A DNA stretch of 46,003 bases from a virus (IMGVR_UViG_3300027976_000065:1-46003); one strand, 5' to 3'; positions 22,602-31,540 are shown, counted from the first letter of the stretch. Translations and numbers: made by a program. The notes: generated from the letters alone by a model not told the origin.

Positions 22602-25600
22602 ATGGCAGTGACCAGAATTAAAAATAACCAGATACTGGATTCAGGTATCTGGGCAAACAGTAAAATTATACCAGGTTCCGTAACCGGTGCATTATTCAGT
22701 AGCAATATTGTAGTAACTAGTGATTTTGTTATCACTGGTAACTTATATGTTACTGGTGCAACCAGTTATGTAACACTAGCATCAACAAACACATACGTTA
22801 ACGATCCGTTGCTCGTGTTAAACAATGCGTTTTCGGGTACTAACGGATATGATCTAGGTTTTGTTTTTGAACGTGGTAGTTTAGTCAACCAAGCGTTTTA
22901 TTGGGACGAAAGCTCTGATGCATTCAAAATGATTGCAACAACAGAGACTGGTACTACATATGGTAGTATTGCTACAGAATCATCATACAGTGATTTATTA
23001 CTTGGTAACGTAACAGCACAATATGATGTTGATGCAAAAAATGCTACTCTTACCAATGATTTAACTGTAGCAGGGTATACTAACCTAGCTGGTAACATAA
23101 GTTCTCCAGTGGTTAACGCAGGTGCACTTAACTCAACTGGCTTTATTAATACAACTGGTAACATAAGTGCCACAATTATTAACGGCGGAGCAATTAACTC
23201 AACTGGATTAATTAACACAACAGGTAACGTATCAGCTAGCCAAGCAAGCGTAGCAACAGTAAAAGCAAGTGGATTAACAACAGGAAGAGTTGTAACTACT
23301 AGTGCAGACGGCTTAATGATTGATAACGATGGTTTAAGATTTGCATCTAATACATTAACAGTAGGCGCAAAAATTACAGCAAATGCCGCAGGTTGGATTG
23401 GAACTACTTCAGGTGATTTAGTTCTTGCGGCAACAGATGACGTTGACTTTAACGGCTCATCAGCTATTAACCTTGCAGATCCAACATCAGCACAAGATGC
23501 AGTAACACTAACATACTTAGAATCAGCATTGTCATCAGATGTTACTCAAATTATAGCAGATGATAGTTTTGTAGCTGTTAATGATAGTGGTGCAAGTGGT
23601 AACATTGTAATTAATGTAGATGCAGACAGAGTTGGATTGATAACACAAGATACAACTCAAGTTTTAAATAATTTAAACGTTGCTAATGCAACAGTTTCAA
23701 CAAGTGCGGCAACAGGTGCTATAGTTTCAGCGGGTGGTGTTGGTGTTACAGGTAATGTGGTTGCTAGTCTACAACTTAAATCGTTGGCTGACTGGCAAAG
23801 TCTTAACACAACAACAGGTGCTATAATTACAGCAGGTGGTGTTGGTATTGCTAAAAACTTGAACGTTGGTGGTGATGTAGTTGTTACTGGTGGATTAACA
23901 GTACAAGGTGACTATACAACACTTAACGTTGCTACATTAGACGTTGAAGATCTACAAATTACGGTAGCCAATGGTGCTGGCGATAGTGCTTCAGCAGATG
24001 GTGCTGGTATTAACGTTGCTTACGGAAACGTAGGTGCTAACATCACATACACACACGCAACAACAAGTTGGAATCTTAACCGTACTACGATAATTGAAGG
24101 GACTGACGCGGCAACAGCCGCTGACGAAGGTGCATTACAAGTACTTGGTGGTGCTGGTATCGGTGGTAGACTGTATGTAGGTAGTGGTATCCAAGGTACC
24201 GTGATTGGTAATGTAACGGCGGCCGCGGCATCATTTACTACTGTAAATGCAAGTGGCTTTGTGAACTTAGCAGGTAACCTTAGTGCCGCAGTATTAAATG
24301 GCGGAACAGTTAACGCAGATACATTAACTGCAACTGGTAATGTAATCGGCGGACTAGCATCGTTTGCGTCAATTAATGCAACTCCAATTGGTAATGCAAC
24401 AGCAAGTAGTGGTTCATTTACTACATTGGCTGCAAGTGGCTTTGTAAACTTAGCAGGCAATCTTAGTGCTTCAGTGGTTAATGGTGGTGCTATTAACTCA
24501 ACTGGTTTAATTAACACAACTGGTAATATCAGTGGTGCAGTAGTTAATGCAGGTGCATTAAATGCAACTGGTACTACAACACTGGCCGCAACTAACGTAA
24601 GTGGATTCCTTAACTCAAGTGCTAACATTAGTGCCGCAGTAATGAACACAGGTACATTTAATGCAAGTGGTGTTGCTACAGTTTCAAATGCAACAGAAGC
24701 AAGTGCTACTGACACTGGAGCAATTGTTACTCCGGGTGGTGTAGCAATGGCTAAATCAGTATTCATTGGTATTGGTGCAACTATTAACAGTACTAAAGTT
24801 GCAACATCAGTAACAGTTAAAGGTCAAGGTAATGATGCACTAATGGTAATAGACACTGCTAAGAATGCCGCAGTGTTTAGTTCAACCGGTAATACCTTAG
24901 TACAAGACGGCGCAGTAGTGAAATTTGACAGTACTGGTGCTATTGTTCTTCCAGTTGGATCAAACTCAAATCGTCCAGGTGCAACAGCAAACGTCGCTGT
25001 AGCTGGTATGTTACGGTACAGTACTACAGCATCTGGTATTGAATACTATAATGGCAGTGAATGGGTCCAACCAGGTACTGAATTTACTGTTGTAGCATCA
25101 GACCAGTTTAACGGTGACGGTACAACAGTAGCATTTACTTTAGACGTGGCATCAACAACAGCCGCAACTATAGTATCTATTAACGGTATCGTGCAAATAC
25201 CAATTACGGCTTACGCAGTATCAGGTACTACAATGACATTTACAGAAGCTCCGGCAGCTGGTGATGTGATTGATGCACGTAGATTTGTAACCACAGCAAC
25301 AGTTAATTCGCTAGCCAATGGTACTGGTACAGTACAGCTCAATGCAGGTGACAACAACTTTGCAAATATTGTAACTGGTAGTGCTGTAAGAATTTCAGTT
25401 AACGCCGCAGGTAGTGTTGTAATTGAGCAAGATCTTACTGTTAAAGGACAACTTACAGTATTAGGTGATTCAAGTGGTAACATTAACATTGGTAATGAAA
25501 GTGGCGACAAGGTACAGCTAACAGGTACTATTGTGTATGACGAAACACCAATTACTACACAAGCTGGTAACATGGTAATAATTGACAGTTTCCCTGACAC

Positions 25601-25850
25601 AGCATATCACTCAGCTAAGTACTTCATCCAAATGAGAGATGGCGCTACATCAAGTGTACATAGTCAAGAAACAATGTTAGCACAAGAAGATGCTGTAGTA
25701 ACACATAGTTCGTATGCTGTTATTGCTCCGGACGGTGAGATAGGTACATTTGTATCAAACATTGCAAGTAACGTTGTTAGATTGATTATGGTTCCAGTTG
25801 GTGCTGGCATAAACGCTAACATTAAAGTGCAAACAACTTATATTGTTTAA
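22602..25850 (+). CDS. Large repetitive tail-fibre protein
   Basis: A 1082-residue protein. The N-terminus has a fibre attachment-like module (residues 40-110) also found in the protein at 16701. Residues 160-800 are shaft: many copies of (F/L)(I/V)N(T/L)(T/A)GN(I/L/V)SA(xxxNGG), interrupted by TGAIVSAGGVGVTGN and similar GGVG units. Residues 840-930 repeat the INGIVQIP ... FTEAPAAGDVIDAR module. The last 90 residues (IDSF ... KYFIQ ... TYIV) match the end of the upstream fibre. It has its own leader, so it is probably a separate abundant fibre. Confidence 0.82.
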   Translation: MAVTRIKNNQILDSGIWANSKIIPGSVTGALFSSNIVVTSDFVITGNLYVTGATSYVTLASTNTYVNDPLLVLNNAFSGTNGYDLGFVFERGSLVNQAFYWDESSDAFKMIATTETGTTYGSIATESSYSDLLLGNVTAQYDVDAKNATLTNDLTVAGYTNLAGNISSPVVNAGALNSTGFINTTGNISATIINGGAINSTGLINTTGNVSASQASVATVKASGLTTGRVVTTSADGLMIDNDGLRFASNTLTVGAKITANAAGWIGTTSGDLVLAATDDVDFNGSSAINLADPTSAQDAVTLTYLESALSSDVTQIIADDSFVAVNDSGASGNIVINVDADRVGLITQDTTQVLNNLNVANATVSTSAATGAIVSAGGVGVTGNVVASLQLKSLADWQSLNTTTGAIITAGGVGIAKNLNVGGDVVVTGGLTVQGDYTTLNVATLDVEDLQITVANGAGDSASADGAGINVAYGNVGANITYTHATTSWNLNRTTIIEGTDAATAADEGALQVLGGAGIGGRLYVGSGIQGTVIGNVTAAAASFTTVNASGFVNLAGNLSAAVLNGGTVNADTLTATGNVIGGLASFASINATPIGNATASSGSFTTLAASGFVNLAGNLSASVVNGGAINSTGLINTTGNISGAVVNAGALNATGTTTLAATNVSGFLNSSANISAAVMNTGTFNASGVATVSNATEASATDTGAIVTPGGVAMAKSVFIGIGATINSTKVATSVTVKGQGNDALMVIDTAKNAAVFSSTGNTLVQDGAVVKFDSTGAIVLPVGSNSNRPGATANVAVAGMLRYSTTASGIEYYNGSEWVQPGTEFTVVASDQFNGDGTTVAFTLDVASTTAATIVSINGIVQIPITAYAVSGTTMTFTEAPAAGDVIDARRFVTTATVNSLANGTGTVQLNAGDNNFANIVTGSAVRISVNAAGSVVIEQDLTVKGQLTVLGDSSGNINIGNESGDKVQLTGTIVYDETPITTQAGNMVIIDSFPDTAYHSAKYFIQMRDGATSSVHSQETMLAQEDAVVTHSSYAVIAPDGEIGTFVSNIASNVVRLIMVPVGAGINANIKVQTTYIV
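23193..23227 (+). repeat. Fibre shaft DNA repeat, copy 1
   Basis: A 35-base segment encoding INSTGLINTTGN; it recurs at 24492-24526 with two differences. It is a likely site for unequal recombination that changes shaft length. Confidence 0.8.
24249..24286 (+). repeat. Fibre shaft DNA repeat, unit B copy 1
   Basis: A 38-base segment encoding ASGFVNLAGNLSA; it recurs at 24432-24469 with a few silent changes. The two copies lie 183 bases (61 codons) apart, so recombination between them would keep the frame. Confidence 0.8.
24432..24469 (+). repeat. Fibre shaft DNA repeat, unit B copy 2
   Basis: The second copy of the 38-base segment at 24249-24286, in the same reading frame of the fibre gene. 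Confidence 0.8.
24492..24526 (+). repeat. Fibre shaft DNA repeat, copy 2
   Basis: The second copy of the segment at 23193-23227, in frame and 1299 bases (433 codons) away. Confidence 0.8.
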
Positions 25851-25863
25851 TGTAAATTAGAAA

Positions 25864-25887
25864 CTGAGGCCTAGTAATAGGTCTCAG
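25864..25887 (+). other. Intergenic 10-bp hairpin with GUAA tetraloop
   Basis: CTGAGGCCTA and TAGGTCTCAG pair over ten positions (one G-T) around GTAA, a GNRA loop. No T run follows, so it is not an ordinary terminator. It lies 14 bases after the large fibre stop and may be an mRNA end or stability element. Confidence 0.6.
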
Positions 25888-25912
25888 TATTCGCTTAACA
25901 GAGAAAAAATAA

Positions 25913-26653
25913 ATGCTTAAATTATATACAAAACAATATAGATCCAACTATGAAGGTGAAGATATTATCCAAGAACGTAGATTAGAACATGGAGAATGGA
26001 CTTCAGTTGAAGAAACGGTTCCAAATAATGTTGTTAATAATCAAGTTTCAAATCGTGCTGTAGTATTTGGTAACGGTGAGAGTAGGAAGAAGTTTCCAGT
26101 TTCTCATACGCTTAACAAATTCAACGGATTGCTTGGAGCTGATACATTGCAAAGTTATGCGTGTAATGCTTTTTACAGAGATCATACTCCAGATTTCCTA
26201 GTAGTAACTACTATGGCAATGGCTCAAGAATGTGTTGACAGTGGATTTACTACTGCTAATATTGTGTACGCCCAGGCCCCACTTACCTTAGAATTTCCGG
26301 GAGCGTTTTACCTAACTCCGCATGATTTATATGCTGACGCTGGTGCAACAGCTACGTATCTTGCTTGTTTCGATGGACACAAGAAAATATACCTAGTAGG
26401 ATGTGAAGGACAATTTGACTCAGGATACAACAGTAACATATATGCTGGTACTAACGGATATGATGCGATTGGTGTTGATCAAACTGGAAATAATTGGGAA
26501 GAAAGCTATAGCCAACTATTCGCAGTATATGATGATGTAGATTTTGCACTAGTAACACCGAATGGTAGATATCCTACACATGCATCTTGGAAAGGCTACG
26601 CTAATTTTAGACAAATTTCTCATAGAGATATGGTGTTAGAAGCAGATCTATAA
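25913..26653 (+). CDS. DUF115/MptE-like protein next to the fibres
   Basis: A 246-residue protein. After a 45-residue variable start it has AVVFGNGESR, CNAFYRDHTPDFLVV and KKIYLVGCEGQF. This order resembles the DUF115 (MptE-like, motility accessory factor) fold, whose members handle activated sugars or pterins. A Tyr/Asn-rich acidic C-terminus follows. It stands at the end of the fibre cluster, where phages often keep fibre chaperones or enzymes that modify the fibre or host surface glycans. The function is not established; the similarity is by eye and weak. Confidence 0.6.
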   Translation: MLKLYTKQYRSNYEGEDIIQERRLEHGEWTSVEETVPNNVVNNQVSNRAVVFGNGESRKKFPVSHTLNKFNGLLGADTLQSYACNAFYRDHTPDFLVVTTMAMAQECVDSGFTTANIVYAQAPLTLEFPGAFYLTPHDLYADAGATATYLACFDGHKKIYLVGCEGQFDSGYNSNIYAGTNGYDAIGVDQTGNNWEESYSQLFAVYDDVDFALVTPNGRYPTHASWKGYANFRQISHRDMVLEADL

Positions 26654-26673
26654 TTGTTAGACTAATAAAAGAT

Positions 26674-26699
26674 AAAAGCCCTTAGTGGGCTTTTATTTT
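26674..26699. terminator. Bidirectional intrinsic terminator between convergent genes
   Basis: AAAAGCCC and GGGCTTTT pair around TTAGT. The plus side continues TTTTATTTT. The minus side continues TTTTATCTTTTATT. It sits between the plus-strand DUF115-like gene and the minus-strand NUDIX gene and should stop both. Confidence 0.9.
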
Positions 26700-26701
26700 G
26701 A

Positions 26702-27130
26702 CTAAAGTATCAACTCTAAGGTTTTAATCTTACTAACCACAGACTCAAAATTGATCGTGCGCCACACTCCAGGGTGTAACGGTTTGGGATGATCCTCTAA
26801 TGCCACCCAACAATACCCACGATGTTCTTCGTTCAATATGGGAGTAAATTCATCTTCTACGGGTGCTATAAATGTGTGGTATGTAAAATTACCATTGTCG
26901 CTGGTAAATTTTTCTATAGGAATAATTTTTGCGTCTTCGATGGTACCGCCCAATTCTTCTTGAATCTCTCTGAGTAGACTTCCTAAGATGTTCTCGTTGA
27001 TTTCAACCTTGCCACCAGGAACTCCCCAAGAGCCCGAATACTTGCTACTGTTGCGTAAGAGGAATAGATAACGTTTGGTAGATGTACAGTAGATGAAAGT
27101 TCCGACACCTTCTATAGTACGAGAGTCCAC
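26702..27130 (-). CDS. NUDIX hydrolase
   Basis: A 142-residue protein from the GTG at 27130. A longer start (ATG 27184) would only add residues read from the end of the upstream gene in another frame. The Nudix box G-x5-E-x7-RE-x-x-EE-x-G is complete (GKVEINE ... REIQEELG), with a G after the last Gly where a hydrophobic residue is usual. Nudix enzymes cleave nucleoside diphosphates linked to another moiety; T4 NudE acts on ADP-ribose and Ap3A-type substrates, and the substrate here is unknown. The gene overlaps the stop of the structural gene by 19 bases and is last in the minus-strand operon. Confidence 0.86.
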   Translation of the reverse strand: MDSRTIEGVGTFIYCTSTKRYLFLLRNSSKYSGSWGVPGGKVEINENILGSLLREIQEELGGTIEDAKIIPIEKFTSDNGNFTYHTFIAPVEDEFTPILNEEHRGYCWVALEDHPKPLHPGVWRTINFESVVSKIKTLELIL

Positions 27131-28545
27131 AGGCCGTTTTTGTACTCGCCTTCCCAGCTTTTTACCCACTGATCGAGATTCCATTTATATTGAGTTCCAG
27201 TATTTAGATTACTTACATATTGTACACTATCTGCCGCTGGGCTGTCAAATACTACTACCCAGTGTGTGCCATTGTACTGCACGATGTCGTTGGCATTGGC
27301 TACTAAATCCTGCCCGTCACTGCCGCGCCAAGCACTTGGCCCAGTTCCGGATGGATTGTCAAAACTACCAACACCATGCAATAATAGATATCTAGTGCCA
27401 GTGGCAGGGGCCGTAATGCTAGCATCTACTGTAACTTTGCGTGGGTCAATGATAGCGTCAATTGGGTCCAATGTGTTAGCCGGATATGTGTCAATGTCGG
27501 CATTAAATATTAGCAGGCTGTCATCAGTAGGATGAAAACTTACAGTACCAACTACTTCAGCAACACCATCTTGGGTTAATAATCGAACTTGGCTAATCCC
27601 ATTTTCAAGAACACCATAAACGTTAATAAGATCTCGCCATACGTCTCTAGTACCAACCTTAACCGGAGTTTCGGTAACAGGATATTTTGGAACTAATTCC
27701 GTCCGTGGATCACGCGGGTCTTCAAACTCGCTGTATTTTAATAAGGTAAGGGTATTACCAATCAATAACACACCGTAATCCAATGGAGTAAAGTATTGTC
27801 TCGCTCCCATTAAATTAGTGCTATTGTATACATCTTCGCTAAGATTGCCATCACTGTCGTGTATGCTAGCAATAATCTTTTGTATAACCCCTAATTTTTT
27901 AATTTTTGCAGGAGGGCTAATCCAAACTGGTAGTTTGAATGTTAATGTAGCAACATCAACGGGATTTTCAGTACCAATTGGCACAGTACGACTTGTCCAA
28001 TTTGGATTTTCAAGATAAACCACACTTAAACTAGTCCAATCAATGTAGTTGTCAGTTGATTGTATTTCTAATGCCGGATTAAACAACACTATCAATTGTT
28101 CTAACAGTTGTAGTTTTTGTTTAGTATTGCTGGTCCACACATCTAGTTTAAGTTCTAATGTGTATGGCACAGGCATCAATCTCTCAATTGAGAATGCATT
28201 GCCTTGCTTTGCCTCATATTCTTGTGTTTCTTCGTTGTAGTTTCTTTGCCGTATGTTCATCTTACCAACAAAGTTAGGTTCTTGCACCCGATCTCTGTCA
28301 TAGGTCACATTATTGATGTACACAGTCATCGCCGGAACCGCCATCATAGCATTTTCACTCATATTATTAAGTATTGATGCTACTTGTCGACTACCATCTC
28401 CGTAGTAAACAGGAACTCTTTGTAATGTCTTGTTGCCATCTCTGTCTTTGCCAAACTCCACTTGGAATCCTGAAGTCATCCTAATAAACTGTGCTAGGAA
28501 TCGCTCAATCTGAGCATCATAAAAAAACTGCTGAAGTGCCGCCAT
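27112..28545 (-). CDS. Conserved T4-like virion structural protein (477 aa)
   Basis: A 477-residue protein. The first 200 residues (FFYDAQIERFLAQFIRM, VPVYYGDGSRQ, MTVYINNVTYDRDR, PVPYTLELKLDVWTSNT, QLLEQLIVLFNP) match a pattern conserved in marine T4-like phages, where homologues are annotated only as virion structural proteins. The second half is beta-rich and ends with a Trp/Tyr-rich strand pair. The tandem gene at 28548 is its usual neighbour. Two genes reading against the fibre cluster under one late promoter suggest a baseplate or neck assembly, which is inference. Confidence 0.78.
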   Translation of the reverse strand: MAALQQFFYDAQIERFLAQFIRMTSGFQVEFGKDRDGNKTLQRVPVYYGDGSRQVASILNNMSENAMMAVPAMTVYINNVTYDRDRVQEPNFVGKMNIRQRNYNEETQEYEAKQGNAFSIERLMPVPYTLELKLDVWTSNTKQKLQLLEQLIVLFNPALEIQSTDNYIDWTSLSVVYLENPNWTSRTVPIGTENPVDVATLTFKLPVWISPPAKIKKLGVIQKIIASIHDSDGNLSEDVYNSTNLMGARQYFTPLDYGVLLIGNTLTLLKYSEFEDPRDPRTELVPKYPVTETPVKVGTRDVWRDLINVYGVLENGISQVRLLTQDGVAEVVGTVSFHPTDDSLLIFNADIDTYPANTLDPIDAIIDPRKVTVDASITAPATGTRYLLLHGVGSFDNPSGTGPSAWRGSDGQDLVANANDIVQYNGTHWVVVFDSPAADSVQYVSNLNTGTQYKWNLDQWVKSWEGEYKNGLWTLVL

Positions 28546-28547
28546 AA

Positions 28548-29948
28548 TTAATTGTCCGCTGTGGGGCTAAGAGCGTCACTGAGCCCTTGCCGCTGATATG
28601 TTACGTTAGCATAGATTGTGTATTCTAATACATCCTCGGTATTCAATGCAGTAGATACAGTAAATGATATGTTACCACTGGTATTGCTAATGGTATTAGT
28701 TATAATAGTGCTGTTAAGTTTTGTTTTAACACCGTATGTACTTACATACAGGGTCTTAGTAACTACTTGTTTAGAACTAAGAGTAAATGACAATGTCTGT
28801 GCATTTGCCGCAGGAGTATATGCTCCTGTTGGAATACGTATGGCATCCCAGGCTAATGCATTAGCATAGTTAGCATCGGTATTATTAACAAATCCACTAC
28901 GCTGTGTTTGGTTGCTAGCACCCGGAGTAAGATTTGTCCTAACGCCGTCTTCCATTTTAACCCAACGACGGCTATCATAGCGGAATAATCTATTTGGCAC
29001 ATAATCTAATCTAAGGAAGAACTCACCTATTACTGGACTTGTAGGGAATGATATGCCAGCTGACACACTAGCCCCATTTGGCGGTAATGCATCACTAGTC
29101 AGATATCCTTCTACTTTAGCACTTGGTGATAATGTGCTAGAACTTGAATAGGTATTGCTAGAAACATTGGCATTCGAGCTTGTAAGTACTCCGTCTGGGT
29201 CGCCTGGAAGTCCTGATGCTGTTACTGGCGCAGTGTATAGATTAGTAGTGTCATATCCACTCTTAGGAACATCAGCTTCTGCACGTTCAACAATAGCATC
29301 ATTGATGTCAAGATATTTGTCATATGTACTTAACACGTCAGATATGCTACTATCAGTCCCGTCACCAGCCGCAATATTGTCAATGATATCTTTGTATTCT
29401 TGGCTGTCTACCAATGGTTGTAGTTTAACGCGCCATAGGTGTGGATACCAACTTGGTGAAAACCCTTCTGCGGCACGTGTAGCGTCATTAACTACATAAT
29501 ATCTTTTAAGTGCAACAGGCAATGTATCGTCTAACGGATACAGATCCTTAAGGTTTGGAAGTTCTAAGACATCACCTACTATCAATTTTCTACCAATAGT
29601 CTGTACCATATCGCTTAAATGGAACACGGCAAACATAGTGTCACCTGTTAGGAAAAGGCCAAACTGTGTCAGATCAAAATCATTATCATTGATGCGGTAA
29701 ATGGTACGCATGGTATAGATACTGGTATCATACTTGCGATCGCGATTTTCTAGGAACAATAGATCTTGTATGCTAGTAAGGCTTGTTCCACCAGGCTCAG
29801 TATTACTAACAAATCCTTGATCAAGAGGCCCGAGATATTTGTGAACGTTGACATCAACGCCGCCCACAGTGAACATCTCTGAAATTCTCTTATCAAAAAA
29901 CTTGTAGTCGTTACCTTTAGTAGGCTTATATAAACTTAAACGCGGCAT
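28548..29948 (-). CDS. Conserved T4-like virion structural protein (466 aa)
   Basis: A 466-residue protein. The N-terminal third carries a strongly conserved pattern (MPRLSLYKPTKGNDYKFFDKR, then VGGVDVNVHKYLGP, IQDLLFLENRDRKY, LPNLKDLYPLDDTLP, PSWYPHLWRVK) that I associate with marine T4-like structural proteins of unknown position. The middle contains a low-complexity Ser/Ala stretch. The end is Asn/Thr-rich beta sequence. The start is 20 bases after the late motif GATAAATAC on the minus strand. The next gene begins two bases after its stop. Confidence 0.78.
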   Translation of the reverse strand: MPRLSLYKPTKGNDYKFFDKRISEMFTVGGVDVNVHKYLGPLDQGFVSNTEPGGTSLTSIQDLLFLENRDRKYDTSIYTMRTIYRINDNDFDLTQFGLFLTGDTMFAVFHLSDMVQTIGRKLIVGDVLELPNLKDLYPLDDTLPVALKRYYVVNDATRAAEGFSPSWYPHLWRVKLQPLVDSQEYKDIIDNIAAGDGTDSSISDVLSTYDKYLDINDAIVERAEADVPKSGYDTTNLYTAPVTASGLPGDPDGVLTSSNANVSSNTYSSSSTLSPSAKVEGYLTSDALPPNGASVSAGISFPTSPVIGEFFLRLDYVPNRLFRYDSRRWVKMEDGVRTNLTPGASNQTQRSGFVNNTDANYANALAWDAIRIPTGAYTPAANAQTLSFTLSSKQVVTKTLYVSTYGVKTKLNSTIITNTISNTSGNISFTVSTALNTEDVLEYTIYANVTYQRQGLSDALSPTADN

Positions 29949-29968
29949 TGTAAAATCCTAATTATCTA

Positions 29969-29977
29969 GTATTTATC
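29969..29977 (-). promoter_or_regulatory. Late-promoter-like motif GATAAATAC (minus strand)
   Basis: The reverse complement of 29969-29977 is GATAAATAC, 20 bases before the ATG at 29948. It drives the three-gene minus-strand operon and lies back-to-back with the plus-strand sigma70 promoter at 29982. Confidence 0.75.
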
Positions 29978-29981
29978 GTCA

Positions 29982-30010
29982 TTGACATTCTGCCCAAATG
30001 AATGTATAAT
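29982..30010 (+). promoter_or_regulatory. Perfect sigma70 promoter (TTGACA-17-TATAAT)
   Basis: TTGACA at 29982-29987 and TATAAT at 30005-30010 are separated by exactly 17 bases. The expected start near 30017 falls one base before the ATG at 30018, so the transcript would be leaderless. Confidence 0.9.
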
Positions 30011-30017
30011 TAGTATT

Positions 30018-30281
30018 ATGAAGATAGAATCAAGTGTTGATTGGCAAGAAGTCCGTACTAGTTTAATTAAGCTAGCAGAAGGTACTGGTATTCATCAGAA
30101 TCAAATGAAAAAGATTGTGGGAAATTTTGATTCAATGATTACTGAACTAAGTATTGAAGAAGTAGAATGCCGTAGAAAACAGAAACAAACAAAAAAACAT
30201 CTAGAGATGATAACTAAGATTAACGAAGAAATAACAAATTATGAACAAATGATTACATTTGGCACTTTATTAAATGGTTGA
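30018..30281 (+). CDS. Small helical protein from a sigma70 promoter, unknown
   Basis: An 87-residue, charged, helical protein (coiled-coil propensity over residues 40-75) of no recognised family. A TTG at 29982 is open in frame but lies in the -35 element of the promoter, so I start at ATG 30018. The start codon sits at the predicted transcript start, with no room for a ribosome binding site. This makes it a candidate leaderless message. Its stop codon lies within the -35 element of the next promoter. Expression by host polymerase points to an early role, unlike the late structural genes around it. Confidence 0.72.
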   Translation: MKIESSVDWQEVRTSLIKLAEGTGIHQNQMKKIVGNFDSMITELSIEEVECRRKQKQTKKHLEMITKINEEITNYEQMITFGTLLNG

Positions 30282-30306
30282 CAGACGGGAACTTTACTAA
30301 TATAAT
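30278..30306 (+). promoter_or_regulatory. Perfect sigma70 promoter (TTGACA-17-TATAAT)
   Basis: TTGACA at 30278-30283 and TATAAT at 30301-30306 with a 17-base spacer. The expected start near 30313 gives a 20-base leader containing AAGGAAT before the ATG at 30333. Confidence 0.9.
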
Positions 30307-30332
30307 AATTGAAACAACAAGGAATAATCTAA

Positions 30333-31538
30333 ATGGCGATACAGATCGACGGTGCAAAAAGAAAAGCGAAGGCAACCAAGGCAATGAGCATGGCCACTGC
30401 TAAAGAACCTAAATGGGACAATGCAACAGCAATGTTAGGTGCCGCATATTCTAAGCACTTACACGATGCTATGTATTACTACAGCATAGAGGCTAAAACG
30501 GCTCAATACAAAAAATGGGTAATTAATTGGGTAAATGCCAGCGAGCAATGGTCTAAACATAGCAAAAGCATAGCTAAAAATTCAGACAGTCAATTTGGTA
30601 GCACTCTAGGTGGGGTGTGTCGTATGCTAATGTTAGGTATGCCTGATGTTCACCAACAATACAATGACTATTGGGAAAGCCTTGGTGGTACTACAGGAAA
30701 AGTTAAACCAGTTACAAATTATATAAACAAAGAATTAGATAGACTGTTAACCCAGGCAACTGGTATTGTTGACACAGTTGTCAGTGATAGCAAGCCCAAA
30801 GTAAACGTTCCTACAATACAAAATCGTATGAACGAGATCGCTGACAAGCACATCTTGCATTTTGAACTGTTTGAAGATCAATTAATGAATGGTGAAACTG
30901 TGTCTGATCCTAAAGCATTTGAATATCTTAAAACAGAAAACTGTCCACAAGCCTTAATTAAAAAGATTAGTGCATTTTTTGAAGTACACAGGCAAGAACT
31001 AATAGAAGCTAAAGCAGGACAAAATGAGCAACTAAAAGAAGGTTATAGTCACTATAAAGCGGCAGATTACAAGCGGTTTGAGGCGTTTTATGCTAAATTG
31101 TTTGCTGATCTAGAAGCTTATGCACAAGTCAAGAAAGCAACAAAACAGGCAAGAGTACGCAAAGCACCAGCAAAAGAAAAAGTTGTTGCTAAACTAAAAT
31201 ATCTCAAAGAAGATAGCAAAAGTAAATTGGTATCAGTAAATCCTGTAGACATATTAACTGCAGAAACACTGTGGATTTATAATACTAAAACTCGTAAGCT
31301 AGGAAAATATGTAGCTGATGCACATGCTAGCACACTAGGTGTTAAAGGTACTAGTATTGTGGGATTTGATCAATCCCACAGTGTACAAAAAACTCTACGT
31401 AAGCCCGAACAACAGTTAAAAGACTTTAAAGGTGCAGGAAAAATACAATTACGTAAGTTTATAGAATCAATCAAGACAACCGATACTAAACTCAACGGAC
31501 GTATCAACGCAGATACTATACTCCTTAAAGTAATCTAA
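30333..31538 (+). CDS. Unknown 401-residue helical protein, early-type expression
   Basis: No family is recognised. The protein is mostly helical and Lys-rich. Residues 85-125 have a compact hydrophobic segment (GVCRMLMLGMPD). Residues 265-285 are a Lys/Arg/Ala linker. The C-terminal 120 residues (LWIYNTKTRKLGKYV, then IVGFDQSHSVQKTLRK) look like a separate beta-containing domain that could bind nucleic acid. The gene has its own perfect sigma70 promoter and a good ribosome binding site. Placed among late genes, it is likely expressed early, perhaps for DNA or host takeover functions; that is inference. Confidence 0.75.
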   Translation: MAIQIDGAKRKAKATKAMSMATAKEPKWDNATAMLGAAYSKHLHDAMYYYSIEAKTAQYKKWVINWVNASEQWSKHSKSIAKNSDSQFGSTLGGVCRMLMLGMPDVHQQYNDYWESLGGTTGKVKPVTNYINKELDRLLTQATGIVDTVVSDSKPKVNVPTIQNRMNEIADKHILHFELFEDQLMNGETVSDPKAFEYLKTENCPQALIKKISAFFEVHRQELIEAKAGQNEQLKEGYSHYKAADYKRFEAFYAKLFADLEAYAQVKKATKQARVRKAPAKEKVVAKLKYLKEDSKSKLVSVNPVDILTAETLWIYNTKTRKLGKYVADAHASTLGVKGTSIVGFDQSHSVQKTLRKPEQQLKDFKGAGKIQLRKFIESIKTTDTKLNGRINADTILLKVI

Positions 31539-31540
31539 AT

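Noticed and set aside
23100-24700. Possible CRISPR-like or integron repeat array
   Set aside because: The repeats are in-frame fibre shaft units with variable spacing and coding-type substitutions.
29982-30017. TTG start extending the 87-residue protein by 12 residues
   Set aside because: The TTG is the first triplet of the -35 element, so the RNA would not contain it.
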